A stretch of 23,367 nt of DNA. It comes from an uncultured Campylobacter sp. (GTDB lineage: Bacteria > Campylobacterota > Campylobacteria > Campylobacterales > Campylobacteraceae). The stretch's first letter is position 1. Every line of letters starts with the position of its first letter. Shown in pieces: positions 8,309 through 16,570 of the stretch. The translations under genes and the position numbers were made by a program. The notes under the pieces are model-generated. The model was not told where the DNA came from and did not search any database. It saw only the letters and a program-made list of their open reading frames with translations. The stretch lies in contig CAMUNZ010000013.1 of assembly GCA_947090385.1 (NCBI GenBank), positions 1 through 23,367 of the forward strand, given 5' to 3'.

Positions 8309-10552
8309 ATGAAAAAAATCTTACTATTAGTAACTTTAGTTGTTTTTTTAAATGCACAACGCATAAAAAGCATAGAATATAACGGCTTAAGTTATATTTC
8401 TCCAGTAATCGCCACTCAAATTTCAGGATTAAAAATCGGCGAAGAACTCACAGGTTTAAACTCAAATAAAGCCATTTTAAAACTATACGAACAAGGCTAT
8501 TTTGAAGATATAAAAATAGAAAATTTCGACGGAAAAGTTGTGATATCCGTCACAGAAAAACCAACGATAGCAAAAATTGAATTAACCGGCATAGTAACAA
8601 ACGATAAAGATCAAATAACAAAAATACTTGGTATAAGAGTTGGACAAATTTACAATGAATATGTGATAAAAAACGCAAAAGAAAGAATTAAACAATTTTA
8701 CGAAGTTAAAGGTTATTTAGATACCGTTATAAAAGTCGATATAAAAGATTTAAACAAAAATGCAAAAGAATTAAATTTCATAGTAAATCGCGGTGAAAAT
8801 ATAAAAATTCAAAAAGTAAATTTAGTCGGTGCTAAAAAATTAAAATATTCAGATATAGAACCGGCAATCGCAAACAAACAAAGAGAATTTTTGGGTTGGA
8901 TGTGGGGATTTAATGATGGAAAATTAAAAGTTGATGAATTAAAAAACGATAGCGCAAGAATTCGCGACGAATATATGAAAAGAGGATATCTTGACGCAAA
9001 TGTTTCTGAACCATTTTTAAATGCATATATGGATAGTTATAAAGCTGAGCTTACTTATTACATAGAAGAAGGCGAAATTTATAGAATAGATAAAATTTCT
9101 GTAAAAGTGCCAGAATTTGTGGGCGTTAGTGAAAAAGAAATTTTAAAAGAGTTAAAACTTAAAAGTGGAGATAAAGCAAACTCAGCAAAAATTCGCAAAG
9201 ATATAGCAAATATTCAAAATATAATCTCTGATAAAGGATATGCTTACGCAGAAGTAAATCCTGCCACTTTTAAACATAAAAATAAAAATTATGTAGATAT
9301 AGTTTTTAATATAATACCTCATTCTAAAGTTTATATAAATGATCTTCGAATTTCAGGCAATGAAAAAACATCAGATCGCGTTGTAAGAAGAGAAATGTAT
9401 TTAACAGAAGGAAATTTATATAATAAAACAGATTTAGATGACTCTTTAAATTCATTAAAACGAACTGGATATTTTGATGATGTGCAAATAAAAGAAAATT
9501 TGATAAGCAATGAATTGATGAACTTAGATATAAATGTGACAGAAGCTGCAACTGGATCGATAACTGGTGGAATTGGTTATGGAAGTAGTGACGGACTTTT
9601 ATTAAATGCTGGAATTAGCGATTCAAATATTTTTGGTAGCGGAATGACAGGCTCTATAAATGTAGAAAAAAGCGACGATACCATATCTGGTTCGATAAGT
9701 CTTGTAAATCCTAGGATAAACGATGGACCTTACAGCCTTGGTGGCTCTATTTTTGCATTAGATAACGAATGGAATGATTATAAAGAGAAAGGTTGTGGAT
9801 TTAACACAACTCTTGGACGAAAATTAGGACGATTTACAACAGCATCTTTAACTTATCAAATTTCTAAAATTGACATAGAAGGACTTAATATTTTTTACGC
9901 TGCTGCTGGATATCAAAACGGAAAAGTTTTAAAAAGTTCTATCACTCCTGTGATATCTTTTAACAACACAGATGATTTTTATGTACCAAGACATGGAATT
10001 ATAGCATCGACAGCATTAGAATACTCAGGACTTGGCGGAGATGTAAAATATGCAAAAAGTAATACAAAATTTAACTTTTATCAAACATTAGAAGATGCTA
10101 TAAATTTGGATGTTATTTTTAGATATAAAGCCGGATTTAACTACATGTGGAATACAGCAGGAAAAGATAAAATTCCGGTAAATGACAAACTATTCATAGG
10201 CGGACTTACAACTATTCGTGGATTTGATAGCAGAAGCATTCCAAGAAATACAAAATGCATAAAAGGCGTAGGTTGCAGACTTATAGAAACTGGTGGAATG
10301 ATGAGTTTTAATAACTCAGCCGAACTTAGTTTTCCTTTAATCAATCGTGTAAAAATGAGATTTGTCACTTTTTATGATTACGGAATGATAGGAGAAAATA
10401 GTTTAAACGAAGAGTATCGCCATAGCACAGGAGCTGGAATTGAATGGATCACTCCGATCGGACCACTTCAAATTTTTTATGTAAAACCACTTAATAAAAA
10501 AATAAATGACGATACAACAAATATCGAATTTATGATTGGTAGAAGATTTTAA
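8309..10552 (+). CDS. bamA: Outer membrane protein assembly factor BamA
   Basis: BamA is the Omp85 protein that folds and inserts beta-barrel proteins into the outer membrane. The 747-residue precursor has a short signal peptide (about 1-16, cleavage after NA), a series of POTRA repeats up to about residue 410, and a C-terminal 16-strand barrel ending in phenylalanine. The loop-6 signature IRGF is at 636-639. Other marks are GGIGYG at the start of the barrel and IEWITPIGPLQIFY near the end. Two cysteines, about C650 and C656, lie just after IRGF in the loop-6 region and might form a disulfide outside the cell. It is alone in its transcription unit: own promoter upstream, hairpin downstream. 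Divergent from tyrA, as in C. jejuni. Confidence 0.97.
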   Translation: MKKILLLVTLVVFLNAQRIKSIEYNGLSYISPVIATQISGLKIGEELTGLNSNKAILKLYEQGYFEDIKIENFDGKVVISVTEKPTIAKIELTGIVTNDKDQITKILGIRVGQIYNEYVIKNAKERIKQFYEVKGYLDTVIKVDIKDLNKNAKELNFIVNRGENIKIQKVNLVGAKKLKYSDIEPAIANKQREFLGWMWGFNDGKLKVDELKNDSARIRDEYMKRGYLDANVSEPFLNAYMDSYKAELTYYIEEGEIYRIDKISVKVPEFVGVSEKEILKELKLKSGDKANSAKIRKDIANIQNIISDKGYAYAEVNPATFKHKNKNYVDIVFNIIPHSKVYINDLRISGNEKTSDRVVRREMYLTEGNLYNKTDLDDSLNSLKRTGYFDDVQIKENLISNELMNLDINVTEAATGSITGGIGYGSSDGLLLNAGISDSNIFGSGMTGSINVEKSDDTISGSISLVNPRINDGPYSLGGSIFALDNEWNDYKEKGCGFNTTLGRKLGRFTTASLTYQISKIDIEGLNIFYAAAGYQNGKVLKSSITPVISFNNTDDFYVPRHGIIASTALEYSGLGGDVKYAKSNTKFNFYQTLEDAINLDVIFRYKAGFNYMWNTAGKDKIPVNDKLFIGGLTTIRGFDSRSIPRNTKCIKGVGCRLIETGGMMSFNNSAELSFPLINRVKMRFVTFYDYGMIGENSLNEEYRHSTGAGIEWITPIGPLQIFYVKPLNKKINDDTTNIEFMIGRRF

Positions 10553-10577
10553 TTTTCAAGAGAAATTCTCTTGAAAA
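10553..10577 (+). terminator. Rho-independent-like terminator after bamA
   Basis: Immediately after the bamA stop codon, TTTTCAAGAGAA and TTCTCTTGAAAA form a perfect 12 bp inverted repeat around one base, followed by TTTTCTTAAATTT. The stem is AT-rich, but the position and U-rich tail fit an intrinsic terminator in this AT-rich genome. Confidence 0.7.
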
Positions 10578-10696
10578 TTTTCTTAAATTTATAAAGAATT
10601 TAGATCTTTTTTATAATCAATGAATTTTTTAAAAACATTTTTATTCTACTTTCAAAAAAACAAAAAATTACTCAAAATATTTCATAAACTTTTAGC

Positions 10697-10702
10697 TATA
10701 AT
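10697..10702 (+). promoter_or_regulatory. Probable -10 box of pta-ackA
   Basis: TATAAT in the context TTTTAGCTATAATC lies 29 bp before the pta ATG. An AGGAG ribosome site follows at 10719-10723. A start near 10709 gives a leader of about 23 nt. A second TATAAT at 10612-10617 lies farther upstream and could be an additional start or an AT-rich coincidence. Confidence 0.6.
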
Positions 10703-10731
10703 CAAAAACTTTATTTTTAGGAGAAAATAAA

Positions 10732-12177
10732 ATGGCAAAAAATATTTTTTTGTTGCTTGATGAAAATGGTAAAATAGATAAAAATATTGAAGAAAAAATT
10801 ATTTCGAATTTGAAAAAATTTGGTGAAATTTCATCTTTTTCAATCATACAAAACGAAAAAGATGATTTTGTTTTTAGCAAACAAAAAGCCTGTAACTTAC
10901 TAGAAAATGGTAACGAAAAAGAATTTATCATAAATGTATTAAAAAAAGCAAATAGCTTTGATGCTAAATTTGTGATTATAAAAGGTTGTGAGAAATTATC
11001 GATTTTTAATGGAAACGAAATTAGTTTAAAATTAGCCAAAAATTTAAATGCCGCACTTCTTATGATAGATTCAAAAAACGCAAATTTATTAGCAAATTTA
11101 GCCAAGAATTTATCGTTAAAACCTTTTATAATAAATGAAAAAAATATTGAAGAAACGATTAGAAATTTACAAAATTTCGATCAAAATATAATAACTCCGT
11201 ATAGATTTGAAACTATGCTTTTTGATATGGCAAAAAGCGATGTCAAAAATGTAGTTTTGCCAGAAAGTTTCGACGATAGAATTTTAAAAGCAGCCGACAT
11301 AATCCTAAAAAGTAAAGCTGCAAAAATCACACTTCTTGGTAAAAAAGATGAAATTTTACAAAATGCAAAAAAGCTAAATTTAGATTTAAACGAAGCAGAA
11401 ATTTTAGATAACGAAAATGATGAAAGATTAGAAAAATTTGCAAATACATTTTATGAACTGCGAAAAGAAAAAGGAATTACAAAAGAAAAAGCCGAAATTT
11501 TAGTAAAAGATAGAACATATTTTGGCACTTTGATGGTATATCTAAACGAAGCTGATGCCATGGTAAGTGGAGCAAGCACAACGACTGCGCAGACTATTCG
11601 CCCAGCACTTCAAATAATAAAAACAAAATCAGAAATAAACACAGTTAGCGGAAGTTTTTTAATGTGTATGAAAGATAAAATTTGGATATTTGCAGATTGC
11701 GCTATTACACCTAATCCAACTACAGATCAATTAGCACAAATCGCTTTAAGTAGCGCAAAAACAGCTGTATCTTTTGGAATAGAACCAAAAATCGCAATGC
11801 TTAGTTATTCAACTGGAGATAGCGGAAGCGGCGATGATGTTGATTTTGTAAAAGAGGCTTTAAAAAAGGCAAAAATTATTTGCAAAGATTATAAAGTTGA
11901 TGGTCCTTTGCAATTTGATGCAAGCGTTGATAATGTCGTTGCAAAGAAAAAAATGCCAAATTCCAAAGTCGCAGGAGAGGCAAATGTATTTATTTTTCCT
12001 AATTTAAATTGCGGAAATATCTGTTATAAAGCCGTCCAAAGAAGTAGCAACGCCGTAGCTATAGGACCGATTTTGCAAGGATTAAAAAAGCCTGTAAATG
12101 ATTTAAGTAGAGGTTGTTTGGTAGAAGATATAGTAAATACGATTTTAATTTCAGCAATTCAAGCAAAGGATAGCTAA
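10732..12177 (+). CDS. pta: Phosphate acetyltransferase
   Basis: Pta converts acetyl-CoA and phosphate to acetyl phosphate and CoA, reversibly. The 481-residue protein is the intermediate-length form: the N-terminal region (about 1-150) is a reduced regulatory part, without the full P-loop and DRTGG domains of E. coli Pta (714 residues). The C-terminal PTA/PTB domain (about 155-481) is complete: VVLPES (174-179), VSGASTTTAQTIRPALQ (278-294), MLSYSTGDSGSG (356-367), IFPNLNCGNICYK (421-433) and GPILQGLKKPVNDLSRG (445-461). ATG start with AGGAG nine bases upstream. The stop TAA shares its last base with the ackA ATG, so the two are translationally coupled. Confidence 0.97.
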   Translation: MAKNIFLLLDENGKIDKNIEEKIISNLKKFGEISSFSIIQNEKDDFVFSKQKACNLLENGNEKEFIINVLKKANSFDAKFVIIKGCEKLSIFNGNEISLKLAKNLNAALLMIDSKNANLLANLAKNLSLKPFIINEKNIEETIRNLQNFDQNIITPYRFETMLFDMAKSDVKNVVLPESFDDRILKAADIILKSKAAKITLLGKKDEILQNAKKLNLDLNEAEILDNENDERLEKFANTFYELRKEKGITKEKAEILVKDRTYFGTLMVYLNEADAMVSGASTTTAQTIRPALQIIKTKSEINTVSGSFLMCMKDKIWIFADCAITPNPTTDQLAQIALSSAKTAVSFGIEPKIAMLSYSTGDSGSGDDVDFVKEALKKAKIICKDYKVDGPLQFDASVDNVVAKKKMPNSKVAGEANVFIFPNLNCGNICYKAVQRSSNAVAIGPILQGLKKPVNDLSRGCLVEDIVNTILISAIQAKDS

Positions 12178-13364
12178 TGAAAATTTTGGTTTTAAACTCA
12201 GGAAGTAGCTCGATAAAATTTAAACTTTTTGATGATGAAATTTGCCTTGCTAACGGACTTGTGGAAAAAATAGCAGAAACATCGTCTTATGCAAAATTAA
12301 AAATCAATAAAACTGGCAAAATTTACGACACAAATCAAATTATAAAAAACCACGAAGAAGGGCTCGAAATTGTTATAAAACTTTTTGAGCAAAGTGGTAT
12401 AAAATTAGAGCTTGACGGCGTTGGACATAGAGTCGTTCAAGGTGGAAATAAATATATAAAACCAACTCTTTTAAATGAAAAAATTGTAAGCGATATAGAA
12501 GGATTAATTCCTCTTGCGCCACTTCAAAATCCAGCGCATATAGCAGGCATAAAATCAATGCTACATATCGCACCAAATGTCCCAAATGTAGCTGTTTTTG
12601 ATACTTCGTTTCATCAAAGTATGCCAGAATTTGTTTATACTTATGCTTTACCAAAAGATTTTAAAGATAAATACTCTGTCCGTAAATATGGTGCGCACGG
12701 CACAAGTCACGAATATGTAAGCGAAAAAGGCGCAAATTTTTTAGGAAAAACTTATAAAAATTTTTCCTGTATAACTTTACATTTAGGAAATGGCGCGAGT
12801 ATGGCAGCTATAAAAAATGGACAATGTCTTGATACCTCTATGGGATTAACTCCGCTTGAAGGGCTTATAATGGGAACAAGATGTGGAGATATAGATCCTG
12901 CAATTTTTCCGTATTTAGAAAAAGAAGCAAATATAAATGTTGCACAAATGTATAATATTATGAATAAAAAAAGCGGACTTTTTGCAATTTGTGGAACAAA
13001 CGATATGCGAGAAATAGAAGATAGGATGCAAAAAGGTGATAAAGACGCAAAACTTGCTTTTGATATGTTTTGTCATAGAATAAAAAAATATCTTGGCGCA
13101 TATTTAGCAATTTTAGGCAAAACGGATGCGATTATTTTTACTGCTGGAATTGGCGAAAATGATCAAATGGTAAGAGAAAGAGTTTGCGAAAATTTAGAAT
13201 TTTTAGGCATTAAATTAGATAAAGAAAAAAATAATCAAAGAGCGAAAAATGTACATTTGATAAGCACAGCAGATTCGAAAATAAAAATTTTAATAGTTCA
13301 CACAGATGAAGAATTAGCCATAGCAAAAGCTACAATGCAAATTTTAAAAAATAAAATCTCTTGA
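12177..13364 (+). CDS. ackA: Acetate kinase
   Basis: AckA interconverts acetyl phosphate plus ADP with acetate plus ATP, completing the Pta-AckA route for acetate excretion or assimilation. The 395-residue protein is full length and shows LNSGSSSIKF (6-15), GHRVVQGG with R85 (83-90), the catalytic D142 in FDTSFHQSMP, HGTSH (174-178), HLGNGAS (202-208), GTRCGDIDP with R235 and FTAGIGEN (321-328). Every expected catalytic and nucleotide-binding motif is present. The ATG overlaps the pta stop by one base. A 10 bp hairpin follows directly and overlaps the end of the convergent glycosylase gene. Confidence 0.98.
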   Translation: MKILVLNSGSSSIKFKLFDDEICLANGLVEKIAETSSYAKLKINKTGKIYDTNQIIKNHEEGLEIVIKLFEQSGIKLELDGVGHRVVQGGNKYIKPTLLNEKIVSDIEGLIPLAPLQNPAHIAGIKSMLHIAPNVPNVAVFDTSFHQSMPEFVYTYALPKDFKDKYSVRKYGAHGTSHEYVSEKGANFLGKTYKNFSCITLHLGNGASMAAIKNGQCLDTSMGLTPLEGLIMGTRCGDIDPAIFPYLEKEANINVAQMYNIMNKKSGLFAICGTNDMREIEDRMQKGDKDAKLAFDMFCHRIKKYLGAYLAILGKTDAIIFTAGIGENDQMVRERVCENLEFLGIKLDKEKNNQRAKNVHLISTADSKIKILIVHTDEELAIAKATMQILKNKIS

Positions 13365-13365
13365 T

Positions 13366-13389
13366 ATTTATAGGCTTTTGCCTATAAAT
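13366..13389 (+). terminator. Hairpin terminator between ackA and the convergent glycosylase gene
   Basis: ATTTATAGGC (13366-13375) and GCCTATAAAT (13380-13389) form a perfect 10 bp stem with a TTTT loop, starting one base after the ackA stop and followed by TTTGTAAAATTT on the plus strand. It overlaps the TAG stop (13382-13384) of the convergent gene, so it could end transcription from both sides; the U-tail is better on the plus strand. Confidence 0.7.
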
Positions 13390-14035
13390 TTTGTAAAATT
13401 TCTATGGCTTTTTCATCTAATTTATTTTTTTTAAGATGAGTTTTGCAAAACTCAACAATCAAACCGTGATAAGCGCAGAAAAATTCATTTAAATTACAAT
13501 CTAAAATTTTAAAAATCTCATTAAAATCAACACTCATAAGCCATTCTTGAGCTTCAAAATAGCTTTCAAATTCGTATCCTAAAAATTTTAAAATTTTTAA
13601 AGTATAGTTATCAACGACCATAAGTTCGCGATTGCAAGCGTAACACAAAATGCTATCACAAGTTTCTGGACCTATGCCTTTTAAAGATAATAAAAATTCT
13701 CTACTAGCAGAGTTTTTGAAAGTTTCAAAATCTCCAAATTCTTCTAAAATTTTTTCGCAAATATTTTTTAATCTGATAGATTTTTGTTTAAAAAATCCGC
13801 TTTGTTTTATAAAATTTTGCAAATTTTCCAAATCCATTTTTGCGATACTTTGCAAATTTAACAAATTCTCTTTTTTTAAATTAATAAGACAAATTTCTAC
13901 ATTTTTCCAAGTCGTTTGTTGCGTCAAAATCGCCCCAACTATAACTTCAAAAGTACCATAATTTGGCCACCAAGTAAGATTTTTAAAAGTAATATTTTTA
14001 TAAAGTGTTAAAAAAAGATCTGTGCTATTCATCAT
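13382..14035 (-). CDS. MagIII-like 3-methyladenine DNA glycosylase (HhH-GPD, no Fe-S cluster)
   Basis: A 217-residue helix-hairpin-helix DNA glycosylase. WWPNYGTFEVIVGAILTQQ (22-40) matches the substrate-pocket start of H. pylori MagIII as I recall it, the hairpin LKGIGPETCDSIL is at 118-130, and the catalytic aspartate is D142 in MVVDNYT. The catalytic lysine of true endonuclease III is absent: the hairpin reads GPET rather than G-x-K-T. The C-terminal four-cysteine Fe-S loop of Nth is also missing; the end instead reads YHGLIVEFCKTHLKK (189-203), whose lysines correspond to the carbamylated-lysine region of MagIII. It is thus more likely an alkyl-purine glycosylase than endonuclease III. 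Two adjacent ATGs are possible starts; AGGA lies upstream. It overlaps the DUF815 ATPase gene by 11 bp. Confidence 0.85.
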   Translation of the reverse strand: MMNSTDLFLTLYKNITFKNLTWWPNYGTFEVIVGAILTQQTTWKNVEICLINLKKENLLNLQSIAKMDLENLQNFIKQSGFFKQKSIRLKNICEKILEEFGDFETFKNSASREFLLSLKGIGPETCDSILCYACNRELMVVDNYTLKILKFLGYEFESYFEAQEWLMSVDFNEIFKILDCNLNEFFCAYHGLIVEFCKTHLKKNKLDEKAIEILQNL

Positions 14036-14780
14036 AAAATCCTAAATAAAACTGCTTTGCAACTCTTCCATTTTTTGCTGATTTTAACATGGCAAATTGT
14101 TTTGCTTTTTTATGAATTTCATTTATTTTTTCTGGATTTTTTACAAAAAAATCAGAAAAATAAAAATCTATCATTTTTAAATAATCTTCAAAATTTCCCT
14201 CATAAAAACTCAAATTTAACCCAAATCTTTCGCTAAGAGAAAGTTTTTGACTAAATTCGTCCATTTTATGAATTTCTTCTTCATTAAAACTCTCTTTTAT
14301 AAGATGTCTGCGATTTGTGGTGGCATAAAAAAGCACATTGCAAGGCGGTTTTTCTATGCTTCCTTCAAGTAAAGGTTTTAAAAATTTATATCCACAATCG
14401 TTTTGTTCGAAACTTAAATCATCGCAAAAAATAATAAATTTAAAATTTTTTTCATTTCGCAAAAAATCCAAAATTTCTGGTAAAAATTTCAAATCTTCAC
14501 TTAAAATTTCAACAACTCTTAAATTTTTATCAAAAAATTTTGCAAAAACTCCTTTGCAAAGCGATGATTTTCCACAACCTTTTTCGCCCCACAATAAAGC
14601 GTGATTTGCCATATTTTTATCTATAAAATTTTGCGTGTTTTTCAAAAGTTCATTTTTTTGAAAATCTATAGATATCAAACTATCTAAATTTACAAAATCA
14701 TACTCAAAAACTGGTTTTAAAATTTGCAAATTCGATCTAAAAATAGCAGCATTTACTAAATTAAAATCTACATCAAACAT
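14025..14780 (-). CDS. DUF815-type AAA ATPase
   Basis: A 251-residue P-loop ATPase. Walker A is GEKGCGKS (65-72), Walker B FIIFCDDLSF (115-124), the sensor-1 region is YATTNRRHL (152-160), LSERFGL (182-188) has the arginine-finger position and RVAKQF (239-244) the sensor-2 arginine. This order and the phrase 'ATTNRRHL' are typical of the DUF815 family, AAA proteins of unknown role. AAGGAAAG precedes the ATG. It overlaps recG by 13 bp and the DNA glycosylase by 11 bp, so it is translated with two DNA-repair genes. A role in DNA metabolism is a guilt-by-association inference only. Confidence 0.85.
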   Translation of the reverse strand: MFDVDFNLVNAAIFRSNLQILKPVFEYDFVNLDSLISIDFQKNELLKNTQNFIDKNMANHALLWGEKGCGKSSLCKGVFAKFFDKNLRVVEILSEDLKFLPEILDFLRNEKNFKFIIFCDDLSFEQNDCGYKFLKPLLEGSIEKPPCNVLFYATTNRRHLIKESFNEEEIHKMDEFSQKLSLSERFGLNLSFYEGNFEDYLKMIDFYFSDFFVKNPEKINEIHKKAKQFAMLKSAKNGRVAKQFYLGFYDE

Positions 14781-16570
14781 AATCTTTCCTTTGCTTTTTG
14801 TGCTATATCTTCTTCATAATCAAAATATTCAAAAGTTGTTCCATGCTGTTTTGTCCCACTTAATAAATCTCCAGCTTGACGATTTTTTAGATCAATTTGG
14901 GCTATTTTAAATCCATCATTTGTCTTGCAAAAATCAATCAAACGATTTGGAATTTGTTTTAATTTTGTATATAAAAAACACCAACCAACGCCACCATTTC
15001 GCCCTACTCGCCCGCGAAGTTGATGAAGAGAAGCAAGTCCTAAACGCTCAGCTCCAACGATTACAATCGTGGATAATTTTGGCAAAGAAATTCCTATTTC
15101 TACTATCGTAGTAGCAAGCAAAATTTCTCCATCATCGCGAAATTTTCTTAGAATTTCATCTTTTTGTTTATCGCTTCCATGCGTTACAAAAACTTTTTTA
15201 AAATTTTTTATCCAAAAATCTTTTGCTTCGTTTAAACTTTGATAACGAATTTTTTCGCTTACTTCAACCAAAGGATAAACGATTATAATCTGCTTATTTT
15301 GCGAAATTTGCTCTTTTATATGCGCCATTAATTCACCAAAATTATTGTTTTGAATTAAAATAGAATGAATTTCTTTTTTAAATGGCATATTTTTTAAAAA
15401 ACTAAATTTTATAATCTCGCTTTGTATAAGGCTTAAAGTTCTAGGAATTGGCGTCGCTGAAAATTGAATTATATTTGGAAAAAATCCATTTTTAGAGCTT
15501 AATTTTGCTATTTTATCACGTTGATTTGAACCAAATCTGTGAAGTTCATCAATCATAACAAGAGGCGAATTTGGCAGATTTTGCCAAAGAAGTGCAGTTG
15601 TAGAAATTATCAAATTTATAAAACTAAAATCGATATTTTTTTCACCAGATTTCAAAAGTTTGATTTTAAAAAAATCAGGCATCAATCTTTTTGCTTCATA
15701 ATAAATTTGCTCACTTAAAATACTTGTCGGCGCCATCAAAATCGCAGTTTTAGGATAGATCATCAAAGCGGCAGCTAAAATCACCAAAGTTTTTCCACTT
15801 CCAACATCACCCATAACAACGCGTCTTGCGGCATTTACACTAAGCAAATCAAATTTAATATCTTCAATTGCGTTTAATTGATCTTGTGTCGGCTTAAATG
15901 GCAAATTATCAAGCCAATTTTTTATATCAAAAATTTCTATTTTTTGGCTTTTTTGATCGATTTTTTTCTTAGATAATTTTTGCATATAATTTAAAATTTC
16001 AACGAATTTTAACAAATTCATAATTTGTAAATCATCTTTTAATTTTGAGATGAAAATCGCATTTTCATGTGAAATTTCGTGAATTTTAATAATTAATTTT
16101 GCTTCTTCTTCACTCAACCCAGTTTTAATCAAATTTGACAAATTTATGTATTTTTGCGTAATTTTTGCAATCTTATCATCTTTTATAGATTTCTTATATC
16201 TTGGCAAAATTTCACCAATTTTTGTTACGATTTTTGGATTTGTAAATTGCCAAAAATTGTAAGCAAAACTTGATTTTCCATGTATAAAAATTTCTTTATT
16301 TAGTTTAAAAACAGAGTAATGCCAAGATTTTGAGTTAAAAATCACGATTTTTAACTCACAATTCCAACTTACACAAACAGCATTTATGATAAACAAAGAA
16401 CCTTTATAAGTTCTAGATTTTGGTATAACTAAAACTGTATTTTCACCTTCGCTAGGTTCGAAACTTTGAGTTAAATCGTCAAAATTTTTAGGAAAACATA
16501 ATGCTAAATCCAAAAGAGTTGTGATATTTTCACTCCTTAGAACTTTAGCGTCTTCCTCGTCAAAAATCAC
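14768..16570 (-). CDS. recG: ATP-dependent DNA helicase RecG (short form)
   Basis: RecG remodels stalled replication forks and branched DNA. The 600-residue protein has a shortened N-terminal wedge region (about 1-220, against about 250 or more in E. coli) and a full helicase core: Walker A GDVGSGKT (254-261), DELH box (341-344), SATPIPRTL (371-379), motif V TTIVEIGISLP (487-497) and QLRGRVGR (517-524). The RecG-specific C-terminal TRG region reads NRQAGDLLSGTKQHG (563-577). Motif II is DELH rather than the usual DEQH of RecG. The start is GTG, overlapping the M16 gene by 11 bp; the end overlaps the ATPase gene by 13 bp. A 28 bp palindrome lies inside its 5' part. Confidence 0.95.
   Translation of the reverse strand: MIFDEEDAKVLRSENITTLLDLALCFPKNFDDLTQSFEPSEGENTVLVIPKSRTYKGSLFIINAVCVSWNCELKIVIFNSKSWHYSVFKLNKEIFIHGKSSFAYNFWQFTNPKIVTKIGEILPRYKKSIKDDKIAKITQKYINLSNLIKTGLSEEEAKLIIKIHEISHENAIFISKLKDDLQIMNLLKFVEILNYMQKLSKKKIDQKSQKIEIFDIKNWLDNLPFKPTQDQLNAIEDIKFDLLSVNAARRVVMGDVGSGKTLVILAAALMIYPKTAILMAPTSILSEQIYYEAKRLMPDFFKIKLLKSGEKNIDFSFINLIISTTALLWQNLPNSPLVMIDELHRFGSNQRDKIAKLSSKNGFFPNIIQFSATPIPRTLSLIQSEIIKFSFLKNMPFKKEIHSILIQNNNFGELMAHIKEQISQNKQIIIVYPLVEVSEKIRYQSLNEAKDFWIKNFKKVFVTHGSDKQKDEILRKFRDDGEILLATTIVEIGISLPKLSTIVIVGAERLGLASLHQLRGRVGRNGGVGWCFLYTKLKQIPNRLIDFCKTNDGFKIAQIDLKNRQAGDLLSGTKQHGTTFEYFDYEEDIAQKAKERLCLM
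16331..16358. repeat. 28 bp near-perfect palindrome inside recG
   Basis: TGAGTTAAAAATC (16331-16343) and GATTTTTAACTCA (16346-16358) are exact reverse complements separated by AC. It lies within codons for ELKIVIFNS of RecG, so it is constrained by the protein but could fold in mRNA as a 13 bp stem only with a larger loop, or extrude as a cruciform. Function unknown. Confidence 0.7.

Noticed and set aside
10692..11105. 137-codon minus-strand open frame over the start of pta
   Set aside because: It covers the pta promoter and N-terminus antisense; phenylalanine/serine-rich product reflects lysine-rich coding DNA read backwards.
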